Assembly (NCBI GenBank): GCA_038143435.1
Contig: JAYQLX010000004.1
Span: 186,001-250,000, forward strand
DNA from: UBA8337 sp038143435
Lineage (GTDB): Bacteria; Pseudomonadota; Alphaproteobacteria; RS24
Direction: 5' to 3'
DNA: 64,000 nt
The position numbers and the translations under genes were made by a program. Under the pieces are notes generated by a model, which saw nothing but the letters and a program-made list of their open reading frames with translations, did no database searches and had not been told where the DNA came from. Below are positions 37,901 to 46,299 of the stretch, in pieces. Each line of letters begins with the position of its first letter. The stretch's first letter is position 1.

Positions 37901-38206
37901 GGCCAGCGCTTGCGTCCGATTTTGCTGACCACCGTTACCACCATGATTGGCCTGTTCCCGATGGCCATTCAGGCCTCGATTAAAGTTATCGATCGCTCGA
38001 TTGAATTTGGTGAGCCGACGGCCGCTTGGTGGGTGCAGCTTTCAACCGCGATTATTTTCGGCCTCGGCTTCTCAACCCTACTGACCCTTATTCTCGTGCC
38101 CGTCATGTTGCATTTGCCCGATTATTTGCGCGCCAAGCTGAACGGCCTTCGCGGCGCGTCTGATTTGCGTGACACCATGCGCGGCAGCGACTCTCCAGCG
38201 GAATAA
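34988..38206 (+). CDS. RND efflux transporter permease (AcrB/HAE1-like)
   Basis: This proton-driven inner-membrane pump exports hydrophobic or toxic compounds. The 1072-residue product has the usual two halves: TM1, a large periplasmic loop, TM2-6, TM7, a second loop and TM8-12. The proton-relay region near residue 397 reads ILVDGAIVVVEYADRKMAEG, that is, one Asp and a Gly where AcrB has two Asp, as in many HAE1-like pumps. GVVALAGIVVNNSIVLIDTY is the matching C-terminal motif. The substrate is unknown. The stop abuts the pssA stop, in convergent orientation with no spacer. Confidence 0.93.
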   Translation: MYRFVTAAMGRSRAVLTILAALLLGGLSSYISLPREADPDIPIPIIYVGVVLPGISPADAERLLVKPMELELRRLTGLKEMQSVSAQNYGAVLLEFDVSFDEDQALLDVREKMDQVRPELPDDAEEPDVREFNAGLFPVIMVNLTSNDSERELYRHAKMLKEEISGMPNVLEAKLVGQREEVLEIVIDPRAMENYNITANELYSVLARNNQLIPAGSIDSGQGRFSLSVPGLVESEADIGQIPIKSRGDAVVQLSDIAEVRRTFKDQDIYARFNGAPTISIEVVKRLGSNIVQTTQQVRDLTNEYTADWPDTIEVDFSSDISDFIFEMIGSLETSISNAIMLVMILVIAALGLRSALLVGLSIPTSFLVGFLIVDMMGMTLNMMIMFGFILSVGILVDGAIVVVEYADRKMAEGVGRREAYAMASSRMFWPILSSTATTLAAFGPMLLWPGVSGKFMSYLPITVIILLSASLATVMLFLPVIGGLIGKSEQEGDELLSSLSGEKRINVRDMKGMTGRYLRFLKMCMNWPLTTIATAVALLTTVVILFGEYNNGVEFSGSIEPHQVNVLVKGRGNLSVEEADFATKLVESIILDIPGVSNAFAQAGPSIGGGDGAPNMGDGRIPADTIGIIRVEFTHFSTRVPASQIVREINERAERFAGIEVEIKEREQGPPQGKGIEIEVSGLDLNELTVVTNLMSQYMQSRDDLYIDVENTLPLPGIEWNLSVDREAAGRFQADIVTVGNVIQLVTNGILIGHYRPDDSDDEIEIRARYPYGARSFDRLDQLRVLTPAGNVPITNFVKREPSEKRDAISRIDGQRVIQIQAAMAVNPETGSEYLATDLENDFKQWMAQQDFVPSSVKWRLRGANEEAEEAAAFLGRAMIASLMLMFIILLMQFNSLYCTLLTLSTVVLSTIGVLLGMVLTGQVFSVIMTGTGVVALAGIVVNNSIVLIDTYQRLLATGMDKVDVILKTAGQRLRPILLTTVTTMIGLFPMAIQASIKVIDRSIEFGEPTAAWWVQLSTAIIFGLGFSTLLTLILVPVMLHLPDYLRAKLNGLRGASDLRDTMRGSDSPAE

Positions 38207-38995
38207 TCAACCCTGTTTCAAACGCCAATAGGCATAAGCGCTAATCGGCAGCACCGCATAATAAGCAATGCTCATGGCTGTCAGGGTAAGCCAGGGGAAG
38301 GTGAACAGCATCACCGCCATAGAGCCGATAAACAGCATGAGTGGCAGCACCAAATCACGGCGAATATGGGTCAGTCCCTTGCCCGAGAAAGTCGGCAAGG
38401 TAGAGACCATCAACAGCCCGACAATAATCGTATTGGCGAGGATGAATGAGGGATATTCCGACAAGTCGATAATCTCGGCCACTTGCAAATAAATCGGCAG
38501 CATGACCAAACCACCGGCTGAGGGAGACGGCACGCCGATAAAAAATCGGGTTTTCCAAGCGGGGCGGTCAGCCTCTTCCATATCAACATTGAAACGCGCC
38601 AAGCGCAGCGCACAGCAAACGGAATAAACCAGAATAATCGCCCAACCGAGGCGACCGGTCGATTGCAAGGCCCAAAGATAAACCAACAAGACCGGCGCAA
38701 TGCCGAAATTGACGAAATCGGTCAGCGAGTCGAGTTGTGCACCAAGCGGGCTTTCCGCCTTCAAAAGCCGCGCCAAACGTCCGTCAAAAGCATCAAGAAA
38801 ACCGGCAATGACGATGCACATGACGGCCAGTTCAAAGCGCCCTTCCAGCCCTTGCCGCACCGCCGTTAAGCCGAGACAAAGTGCCAGCAAGGTCACCATA
38901 TTCGGAATGATGCGCCGAATGGGAAAGCGTCTGCTTTTCAAGCTTTCAGCCACTCTTTGGCGGCGCGTCGCTTCTTTTTCCTTGTTCTCGCTCAT
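38207..38995 (-). CDS. pssA: CDP-diacylglycerol-serine O-phosphatidyltransferase
   Basis: PssA makes phosphatidylserine, which Psd then decarboxylates to phosphatidylethanolamine. The 262-residue multispan protein has the CDP-alcohol phosphotransferase motif DGRLARLLKAESPLGAQLDS followed by LTD (DGxxAR...GxxxDxxxD) at about residues 70-93. It follows psd with a one-base gap and is the last gene of nadE-gltX-cimA-psd-pssA. The membrane-embedded type II form is standard for alphaproteobacteria. Confidence 0.95.
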   Translation of the reverse strand: MSENKEKEATRRQRVAESLKSRRFPIRRIIPNMVTLLALCLGLTAVRQGLEGRFELAVMCIVIAGFLDAFDGRLARLLKAESPLGAQLDSLTDFVNFGIAPVLLVYLWALQSTGRLGWAIILVYSVCCALRLARFNVDMEEADRPAWKTRFFIGVPSPSAGGLVMLPIYLQVAEIIDLSEYPSFILANTIIVGLLMVSTLPTFSGKGLTHIRRDLVLPLMLFIGSMAVMLFTFPWLTLTAMSIAYYAVLPISAYAYWRLKQG

Positions 38996-38996
38996 C

Positions 38997-39689
38997 TTAG
39001 CTGGTCAGCGTCTCGCGCTCTTTCTCTTTAGATTTCAAATCGGCCAGCACGGTTTCACCGGCAATGGCCGACTGACCGACAGCAACGCGCGGCACACTGT
39101 CTTTCGGCAGATAAACATCGCAGCGACTGCCGAAACGAATAAGACCGAACCGTTCACCGGCATGAAATTCCTGCTCTTCATGCGCGAAGCACAAAATACG
39201 CCGCGCCACCAAACCGGCGATTTGCACGACAACAATTTGCTTGCCGCCCTCGGCCTCTACCAAAAGCGATTGGCGCTCATTGGCTTCTGCCGCCTTGTCC
39301 AAATCAGCGCTTAAAAACTGCCCCGTGCGATAAAGCGACTTCACCACTTTACCGCTTACCGGCATACGATTGACGTGGCAGTTAAACACATTCATGAACA
39401 CCGAAATGCGCGGCAAAGCCTCATCACCCAGCCCCAATTCAGGCGGCGGCACGGCTTCGGTAATCATATTCACCACACCATCAGCGGGCGACACGACAAG
39501 GCCGCGACGCTGCGGCGTCACCCGCGCCGGATCGCGGAAGAACCAAGCGCACCACAAGGTTAAAATAACCCCGACCCATCCCAATAAGTCTGACACGAAA
39601 AACAACAGCAGTGTCAGAAAGGCAAAAATCGCAATAAAGCGAAAACCTTCCGGGTGAATGGGAAACAGCACTGATTTCAATGCGCGCAT
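38997..39689 (-). CDS. psd: Phosphatidylserine decarboxylase, short form
   Basis: Psd is a pyruvoyl enzyme that cleaves itself at a Gly-Ser bond. The 230-residue proenzyme has two N-terminal membrane segments (about residues 19-45) and VSPADGVVNMI. The metal-site region is FMNVFNCHVNRMPVSGKV, and the processing site is RFGSRCDVYLPKD near the C-terminus. This is the short (about 230-residue) family typical of alphaproteobacteria rather than the E. coli LGST type. It lies 13 nt after cimA. Confidence 0.95.
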   Translation of the reverse strand: MRALKSVLFPIHPEGFRFIAIFAFLTLLLFFVSDLLGWVGVILTLWCAWFFRDPARVTPQRRGLVVSPADGVVNMITEAVPPPELGLGDEALPRISVFMNVFNCHVNRMPVSGKVVKSLYRTGQFLSADLDKAAEANERQSLLVEAEGGKQIVVVQIAGLVARRILCFAHEEQEFHAGERFGLIRFGSRCDVYLPKDSVPRVAVGQSAIAGETVLADLKSKEKERETLTS

Positions 39690-39702
39690 TATTTATCTCC
39701 TA

Positions 39703-41304
39703 TCAAGCGGTTTCCGGCACAGCCGAAACGCCATCTTTGAAAAGCTTATACACCACCGCATCGTTTAACGCTTCAAAAGAAGCGACAACAATATTCGGGT
39801 TAACGCCAATTGTGCGCCAGCTATCACCGGCATCATCGACACTTTCAATCGTCACGCGCGTGACGGCTTCCGTGCCGGTGTTCAAAATCCGCACCTTAAA
39901 ATCAATCAGGCGCATGGTGTCTATGGTTTTGGCATAGCGTTTCAAATCGCCACGCAACGCCATATCCAGAGCGTTAATCGGGCCGTTACCCGTTCCTTTG
40001 CCTTCCACCGTCTCGCCATCAATGACCAATGACACGCTGGCCTCTGACAAGGTGCGGCCTTTGCCGTCATTGCTGATATTCACCGTATAGCCGGTCACGT
40101 CAAAATAGCTCGGCAGACGGTCAAGCTGGCGCAGGGCCAAAAGTTCGAATGAGGCACCAACGCCGTCATAGCTATAGCCGTCCAGTTCCTTGTCTTTAAC
40201 TTCGCGCAAGATGCGGTCAATCGCCGGGTCTTTGGCATCAACATCAATCTCAGCCGTTGCCAGACGGTTCAGCACATTGCTTTTACCTGCTTGGTCAGAA
40301 ACCAAAATCGTGCGGTTATTGCCGACACTTTCAGGCTTCACATGCTCATAGGTTGACGGGTCTTTCATCACCGCCGACACATGAATGCCGCCCTTATGGG
40401 CAAAGGCAGATGCGCCGACATAGGGCGCGTGTCGGTTCGGCGTGCGATTGAGAATATCATCAAGCAAGAGCGACACGTTTTTGACTTGCGGCAGCTTGTC
40501 GAGAGCAATGCCGGTTTCAAAGCGCTCGGCATAGCCCGGCTTCAGCAGCAAGGTCGGGATAAGCGAGACCAGATTGGCATTGCCGCAGCGTTCGCCAAGC
40601 CCGTTAATCGTGCCCTGCACTTGCCGCACACCGGCATTAATCGCGGCCAAAGAATTGGCCACCGCATTTTCCGTATCATTATGCGTATGAATGCCGAGCT
40701 TCTCGCCGCCAATATGTTTGGTGACATCGCTGACAATATCGAACACTTCATCGGGCATGGAGCCGCCATTTGTATCGCACAAGACGACCCAGCGCGCACC
40801 GGCTTGCAGAGCGGCATCGGCGCAAGCCAACGCATAATCGCGATTGGCCTTATAGCCGTCGAAAAAATGCTCGCAATCAATCATCGCCTCTTTGCCGCGC
40901 GCCGTAATGGCGGCAACACTGTCGGTGATGCAAGCCAAGTTTTCCTCATTGGAAATGCCGAGCGCGACATCGACATGATAGTCCCAGCTCTTGGCAACAA
41001 GACATGTGGCGGCCGATGGCGCATCGAGGATTTCCATAAAGCCCGGGTCGTTTTCTGCCGAGCGTCCGGCCCGTTTTGTCATGCCAAAGGCGGTCAGCTT
41101 GGCGCCTTCAAGGCTGCCCAATTCATTAAAAAATTGCGTATCGGTAGGATTGGCGCCGGGATAGCCGCCCTCGACATAATCGACACCCAGCGCGTCCAAC
41201 GCCGCCGCCAGCTTCATTTTATCGGCCACGGCAAAATCCACGCCGGCCGTTTGCTGACCGTCGCGCATGGTGGTGTCAAAAATGTAAAGGCGCTCGCGTG
41301 CCAT
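39703..41304 (-). CDS. cimA: (R)-citramalate synthase
   Basis: CimA condenses acetyl-CoA with pyruvate to citramalate, the first step of a threonine-independent isoleucine route. The 533-residue product has the DRE-TIM motif IFDTTMRDGQQTAG at about residues 8-21, metal ligands in IHTHNDTENAVANS, and TINGLGERCGNANL. A LeuA-type regulatory domain lies at about residues 400-533 (allosteric isoleucine site in studied members). The MRDGQQ variant and overall length point to citramalate rather than isopropylmalate or homocitrate synthase. It is 3 nt after gltX. Confidence 0.88.
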   Translation of the reverse strand: MARERLYIFDTTMRDGQQTAGVDFAVADKMKLAAALDALGVDYVEGGYPGANPTDTQFFNELGSLEGAKLTAFGMTKRAGRSAENDPGFMEILDAPSAATCLVAKSWDYHVDVALGISNEENLACITDSVAAITARGKEAMIDCEHFFDGYKANRDYALACADAALQAGARWVVLCDTNGGSMPDEVFDIVSDVTKHIGGEKLGIHTHNDTENAVANSLAAINAGVRQVQGTINGLGERCGNANLVSLIPTLLLKPGYAERFETGIALDKLPQVKNVSLLLDDILNRTPNRHAPYVGASAFAHKGGIHVSAVMKDPSTYEHVKPESVGNNRTILVSDQAGKSNVLNRLATAEIDVDAKDPAIDRILREVKDKELDGYSYDGVGASFELLALRQLDRLPSYFDVTGYTVNISNDGKGRTLSEASVSLVIDGETVEGKGTGNGPINALDMALRGDLKRYAKTIDTMRLIDFKVRILNTGTEAVTRVTIESVDDAGDSWRTIGVNPNIVVASFEALNDAVVYKLFKDGVSAVPETA

Positions 41305-41307
41305 TAA

Positions 41308-42651
41308 CTATCCTTCTTTGCCCTGTAAACGGGCGACAGCTTTATCATAGCCGATAAGCGGCAGTAAATGCTGCATTTCAGGGCCATGCGCTTGGCCGGT
41401 CAGCGCTTGGCGCAGCGGCATGAACAAAGCGCGCCCCTTGCGACCGGTGCTTTCTTTCAAATTTTGCGTCCATTCCGACCAGCTTTGCTCGGTCAAATTG
41501 CCTTGCGGCAGGGCGTCCAGAGCTGTCGCCACATAATCGGCATCATCAGCCTCGATGACGGGCGATACGGGCCCTTCAATCAGCCGCAAAATATCTTTAG
41601 CATCGTCAAACAGCGTCAAATTGCCCTTAACGCCGTCCCAAAACGCGGCTCCCTCAGGTGCGCCCATTGCCGCCAAACGCGGCGCGGCGGCTTCATAAGG
41701 CATATCGTGCAAAATGCGCGCATTGAGACGGGTCACATCTTCCGCGTCAAAGCGCGCCGGTGCGCGACCGAGCCGCGTCATATCAAAGCCCTTTATCAGC
41801 GTCGCGATATCCTGCACCGGCTCAACCGGGTCGGCCGTGCCAAGCCGCGCAATCAGACTGTTGAGGCTCATGGCTTCAACCCCTCTCTCGCGCATATCAC
41901 CCAAAGACAATGACCCTAAGCGTTTTGATAAAGCCCCACCATCGGCGGCCAGCATGAGCGAGAAATGCGCGAATACCGGCACAGTGCCGCCCAACGCTTC
42001 AATGATTTCAATTTGCGCCCCTGAATTGGTGACATGATCTTCACCGCGAATGACGTGAGAGATATTGGCGTCAATATCGTCAACCACGCTGGGCAAAGTG
42101 TAGAGCCATGTGCCATCGGCGCGGCGAATGACCGGATCGGACAGGCTGGCGGTTTCGATTTTCTGCTCACCGCGCACCATATCGTTCCACACAATCGCAT
42201 TGCCTGACAGTTTGAAGCGATAATGCGGGGCGCGGCCTTCCGCTTCATGGGCGGCAATTTGCTCATCTGTCAGCTCAAGCGCGGCGCGGTCATAAACCGG
42301 CGGCATGCCGCGTGCCAATTGCCGCTTGCGCTTGCGCTCCAACTCATCGGGGGTCTCGTAACAGGCATAGACCAGCCCGCGCGCTTTCAAATCATCAAAC
42401 GCCGCTTCATATTTACCGAAACGGTCAGATTGCTTGAACGTCTCGTCATAATCCAAACCGAGCCAAGCCAAATCGGTCTTTATGGCCTCAGCAAATTCTT
42501 CTGTTGAGCGCGCCTCATCAGTATCGTCCATACGCAGAATGAAATCGCCGCCCTGCCCTTTGGCGAACAAAAAGCAAAACAGCGCAGCGCGCGCATTGCC
42601 GACATGCAACATGCCGGTCGGGCTGGGGGCAAAACGAGTGCGAACAGTCAT
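41308..42651 (-). CDS. gltX: Glutamyl-tRNA synthetase
   Basis: This class I synthetase charges tRNA-Glu and, in organisms with GatCAB, also tRNA-Gln. The 447-residue product has RFAPSPTGMLHVGNARAALF (HIGH-type motif HVGN) at residues 5-24 and LSKRLG in place of KMSKS near residue 245. Alphaproteobacteria commonly carry two gltX genes, and this short form may be the second. A good AGAGGAA site precedes the ATG. It is 15 nt after nadE. Confidence 0.93.
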   Translation of the reverse strand: MTVRTRFAPSPTGMLHVGNARAALFCFLFAKGQGGDFILRMDDTDEARSTEEFAEAIKTDLAWLGLDYDETFKQSDRFGKYEAAFDDLKARGLVYACYETPDELERKRKRQLARGMPPVYDRAALELTDEQIAAHEAEGRAPHYRFKLSGNAIVWNDMVRGEQKIETASLSDPVIRRADGTWLYTLPSVVDDIDANISHVIRGEDHVTNSGAQIEIIEALGGTVPVFAHFSLMLAADGGALSKRLGSLSLGDMRERGVEAMSLNSLIARLGTADPVEPVQDIATLIKGFDMTRLGRAPARFDAEDVTRLNARILHDMPYEAAAPRLAAMGAPEGAAFWDGVKGNLTLFDDAKDILRLIEGPVSPVIEADDADYVATALDALPQGNLTEQSWSEWTQNLKESTGRKGRALFMPLRQALTGQAHGPEMQHLLPLIGYDKAVARLQGKEG

Positions 42652-42666
42652 AAAATTCCTCTAAAT

Positions 42667-44331
42667 TCAGGCGCGCGCGTCGCGGAAGCCATTGGTAATC
42701 GGATAGCGGCGGTCGCGTCCGAAATTGCGATTGCCGATTTTCGCGCCCGGCGCGGCTTGGCGGCGCTTATATTCGGAAACATAGAGCAAATGTTCAATGC
42801 GCTTCACCGTTTCGGCATCATGGCCGCGGGCGATAATCTCATCAACGCCAAGCTCATCTTCGACCAGCGCAAAAAGAATATCGTCCAGCGCATCATAAGG
42901 CGGCAAGCTGTCTTCGTCTTTTTGGTCGGGGCGTAGCTCGGCGCTTGGCGGTTTGTCGATAATGTTTTGCGGAATGACAAGGCCTTGAGGGCCCAATCCG
43001 CCGCTCGGCACATTTTCATTGCGCCAACGCGCCAGCGCGAACACTTCGGTTTTATAAATATCCTTAATCGGATTATAGCCGCCATTCATATCGCCATAGA
43101 GCGTGGCATAGCCGACCGAGACTTCCGATTTATTCCCCGTCGTCACCACCATATTGCCGAATTTGTTCGACACCGCCATCAGCAGCGTGCCGCGCAAGCG
43201 CGATTGGATATTCTCTTCCGTCAAATCGGCATTGGTGCCTTTGAACAAATCGCCCAAAACGCTTTCAACCGCATCGACCGGTTCGGCAATCGAGACATCA
43301 TCAAGCTTAATGCCCAGTGCTTTGGCGCAAGCGGCCGCATCATCAAGGCTTGATTGGCTGGTATAGCGCGACGGCAGCATGATGCAATGCACACGCTCCG
43401 GCCCCAGCGCATCGACCGCCATCGCGGCGCAAATGGCGCTGTCAATGCCGCCCGAAAGGCCAAGCAGCACGCCGGGGAAACGGTTTTTCTCGACATAATC
43501 ACGCAAACCCGTCACGGCAGCGGCATATATATCGCCCAAATCACCGTCAATCTTCGCCATATCCTGCGGCGTCGCCTGCCAACCCTTATCGGTTTCATTG
43601 AGCGTCAGCATATGTGCTTCGGCTTGCCAAGCGGGGCGTTGCGCCGCCACTTCACCATCGCCATTAACGGCAAAAGACGCGCCATCGAACACCAGTTCGT
43701 CTTGCCCGCCAATTTGATTGACATAAACCAGCGGCAAGCCGGTCTCTTTGGCGCGCGCTGTCGCATGGTGCAGCCGCTTGGCGTGTTTGCCGCGCTCAAA
43801 CGGTGAGCCATTGGGTGAGATTAGCAGCTCTGCCCCTTGCGCTTTCAAATGCGCGCAGACATCGGCAAACCAAATATCTTCGCAAATCGGCACACCGACG
43901 CGCACTCCGCGCAGTTCGACCGGCTCAGGCATGGTGCCCGCGCCAAACAGGCGTTTTTCATCAAACACGGCATAATTGGGCAAATGCACCTTATGGCGCA
44001 CTGCCGCCTGGCCACCGTCGGCAACCATAACGGCATTATAGAGGACACCGTTTTCCACTACAGGCAGGCCGAAAATCAGCGCCGGACCGCCTTCCGCCGT
44101 ATTGGCGACCAATTTTTCGGCTTCTTCCGCCACATGCGCCAGAAAGGCCCGTTTCAGCACCAAATCTTCAGGCGGATAGCCGGTCAAAAACAATTCACCC
44201 GCGACAATCACATCGGCATCACCCGAGGCAGCGCGAATACTGCGCAAGAGCGCAGCATTGGCGGCCACTGCCCCGACTGTCGGGTTCAGCTGCGCCATTG
44301 CAATTTTTAAGGTTTTTGCGCCGTTTTCCAT
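42667..44331 (-). CDS. nadE: Glutamine-dependent NAD+ synthetase
   Basis: NadE amidates nicotinate adenine dinucleotide to NAD+. I start it at 44331 (MENGAKTLKIAMAQLNPTVG), giving 554 residues; an upstream in-frame start would add sequence without homology. The N-terminal nitrilase-type glutaminase has GELFLTGYPPEDL and VPICEDIWF with the catalytic cysteine. The C-terminal synthetase has the P-loop LGLSGGIDSAICA and VTTGNKSEVSVGYATLYGD. It heads the nadE-gltX-cimA-psd-pssA operon. No convincing promoter seen in the 106-nt gap to the divergent crotonase gene. Confidence 0.94.
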   Translation of the reverse strand: MENGAKTLKIAMAQLNPTVGAVAANAALLRSIRAASGDADVIVAGELFLTGYPPEDLVLKRAFLAHVAEEAEKLVANTAEGGPALIFGLPVVENGVLYNAVMVADGGQAAVRHKVHLPNYAVFDEKRLFGAGTMPEPVELRGVRVGVPICEDIWFADVCAHLKAQGAELLISPNGSPFERGKHAKRLHHATARAKETGLPLVYVNQIGGQDELVFDGASFAVNGDGEVAAQRPAWQAEAHMLTLNETDKGWQATPQDMAKIDGDLGDIYAAAVTGLRDYVEKNRFPGVLLGLSGGIDSAICAAMAVDALGPERVHCIMLPSRYTSQSSLDDAAACAKALGIKLDDVSIAEPVDAVESVLGDLFKGTNADLTEENIQSRLRGTLLMAVSNKFGNMVVTTGNKSEVSVGYATLYGDMNGGYNPIKDIYKTEVFALARWRNENVPSGGLGPQGLVIPQNIIDKPPSAELRPDQKDEDSLPPYDALDDILFALVEDELGVDEIIARGHDAETVKRIEHLLYVSEYKRRQAAPGAKIGNRNFGRDRRYPITNGFRDARA

Positions 44332-44437
44332 GCCGTTTATGTAGCGCGTGCCGCCAGTTTGAACAAGCAAATCAATGGCTTTCGACTTGCACCAATGACG
44401 CTGTTGGGGGCAGACTATTGGAAATTTGGGGGGAGCC

Positions 44438-45223
44438 ATGCTGAAACAGGAAAATTACCAGCGTATGACCATTGACCGCCGTGACAATGGTGTTGTCATT
44501 GTGACGCTCAATCGGCCGGAAAAAATGAACGCCATCGACAACCGCATGCATCATGAAATGATGACATTCAGCCGCGATTTTGACGATGACCCCGATTTGC
44601 GCGTCATGGTGCTGGCCGGTGCCGGTAAAGCGTTTTGCGTCGGCGGCGATTTCAGCGCCGATACGGGTATTGAAATGCCGAGCTTGGCTGAGGGGCGGCG
44701 CATTGTTGACCATATTCTCGAATGTGAGAAACCGATTATCGCCGCCGTGCATGGTTATGCGTTGGGGCTCGGTGCCAATCTGCCTTTGCTGTGCGATGTG
44801 GTGGTGGCCGGGCCTGACGCCAAATTCGGCGACACCCATGTCAAAATGGGGTTGGGCGCAGGTGACGGCGGGCAAGTGATTTGGCCGTTTCTCATAGGGG
44901 TCAATCGTGCCAAATATCATCTCATGACCGGCGAAATGGTCAGCGGCAAAGATGCTTATGAAATGGGATTGGCCGGCTTTTATGCCGAAACGACCGAAGG
45001 CGTGATGGAAAAAGCAATGCAGATTGCCGACCAATTGGCCGAGGGCGCACCGATTGCCATTGCCGCCTCAAAGGCGGGCATTAACGCGTTTTTGCGCCAA
45101 GTCGCCGCTGCCGTGATGCCGATAAGCCTGCAAGCCGAAGGTCTGAGCATGCGCTCGCAAGACTTCAAAGAGGCCGTGTCGGCCTTTCAAGAAAAGCGCA
45201 AACCGAATTTCAAGGGCAAATAA
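44438..45223 (+). CDS. Enoyl-CoA hydratase/isomerase family protein (crotonase fold)
   Basis: I start at the ATG at 44438 (MLKQENYQRM), after GGGGGGAG. The 261-residue product has the crotonase oxyanion elements AGKAFCVGGDFSAD and AAVHGYALGLGANLPLLCD. At the positions of the two catalytic glutamates of classical hydratases the sequence reads FGDTHVKMGLGAGDGGQV and AKYHLMTGE, so neither Glu is conserved. The Asp in AGDGG may be the catalytic acid, as in some isomerase or hydrolase members. The actual reaction is therefore open. The next gene starts immediately after the stop (TAAATG), so the two are coupled. Confidence 0.85.
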   Translation: MLKQENYQRMTIDRRDNGVVIVTLNRPEKMNAIDNRMHHEMMTFSRDFDDDPDLRVMVLAGAGKAFCVGGDFSADTGIEMPSLAEGRRIVDHILECEKPIIAAVHGYALGLGANLPLLCDVVVAGPDAKFGDTHVKMGLGAGDGGQVIWPFLIGVNRAKYHLMTGEMVSGKDAYEMGLAGFYAETTEGVMEKAMQIADQLAEGAPIAIAASKAGINAFLRQVAAAVMPISLQAEGLSMRSQDFKEAVSAFQEKRKPNFKGK

Positions 45224-46231
45224 ATGACCGACTATAAAAAATGGACACTGGCCAAGCACCCAAGCGGCGTGCCGAGCGAAGATTGTTTCGCACTGGAAAG
45301 CTTCACCCCCGACGCGCCGCAAGACGGGCAGGTTTTGATTAAAACCCATTATTTCTCGCTAGACCCCGGCATGCGCGGTCGCTTGAGCGGTGACAGCTAT
45401 GCGGCGGGTCTCAAAATCGGCGACACGATAGAAAGCGCCGGTATTGGCGAAATTATCGCCAGCGGCTCGGAGCGTTTCGCGGTCGGCGATATGGTGATGG
45501 GCGGCTTGGGCTGGACCGAAGCCGTGCTGCACCCCGACCGCGGATTGCAAAAACTCGACCCGGCCCTGTTTGACGACAAAGTGGCGATGACCGCCACCAT
45601 TGGCGTATTGGGTGTGCCCGGGCTGACCGCTTGGTTCGGCCTGCAAGATTTGGGACGACCGCAAAGCGGCGAAACCTTGCTGGTGTCTTCTGCCGCCGGC
45701 CCGGTCGGCGCGACCTGCGGGCAAATCGGCAAAACTTTGGGGCTGAATGTGGTCGGCATGGCAGGCGGCGCAGATAAATGCGCCTATTTGAAAGATTTGG
45801 GTTTTGATGCGGTGATTGACTATAAAGCCGCCGACAATCTTGCCAAAGCCATTGCCGCCGCCTGCCCTGACGGCGTTGATATATATTTCGACAATGTCGG
45901 CGGCGAGATGTTGGACGCAGCCGTTTTGAATATGAAGCCGAAAGGGCGCATTGTGGTTTCCGGGCAAGTATCTGAATATAATAGAAAAAACCCTGTCGGC
46001 ATGCGTCAAACGACGCGCTTCATCACACATCGTCTGCGCATGGAGGGGCTGGTGGTCTATGATTATGCCAAGCAATTCCCCGAAGCGCAGGCGGCGATGG
46101 CGGCACTGATCCGCGACGGCAAGCTGGCCTATAAAGAGGACATAAGCGAGGGCATTAAAGATGCGCCGAGCGAATATGCCGCTCTTTTTGCCGGTGCCAA
46201 TTTCGGGCGGCGGCTGATTAAAACCATCTAA
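45224..46231 (+). CDS. NADP-dependent medium-chain oxidoreductase (prostaglandin/leukotriene reductase type)
   Basis: These zinc-free medium-chain reductases reduce enones or alkenals with NADPH. The 335-residue product has the N-terminal MDR domain (HYFSLDPGMRGRLSG, a family hallmark). The nucleotide-binding motif is SSAAGPVGATCGQIGKTLG at about residues 155-173. YFDNVGGEMLDAAVLNM and GRIVVSGQVSEYN follow. It starts at the base after the crotonase stop, which suggests a joint role in an acyl-CoA or small-enone pathway. Substrate unknown. Confidence 0.9.
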   Translation: MTDYKKWTLAKHPSGVPSEDCFALESFTPDAPQDGQVLIKTHYFSLDPGMRGRLSGDSYAAGLKIGDTIESAGIGEIIASGSERFAVGDMVMGGLGWTEAVLHPDRGLQKLDPALFDDKVAMTATIGVLGVPGLTAWFGLQDLGRPQSGETLLVSSAAGPVGATCGQIGKTLGLNVVGMAGGADKCAYLKDLGFDAVIDYKAADNLAKAIAAACPDGVDIYFDNVGGEMLDAAVLNMKPKGRIVVSGQVSEYNRKNPVGMRQTTRFITHRLRMEGLVVYDYAKQFPEAQAAMAALIRDGKLAYKEDISEGIKDAPSEYAALFAGANFGRRLIKTI

Positions 46232-46299
46232 GTGCTTTATTTTTACGCATAAAATCCGTATATGGAGATTGAACCGACGAATTTTGGAAAGTGTGAGAG

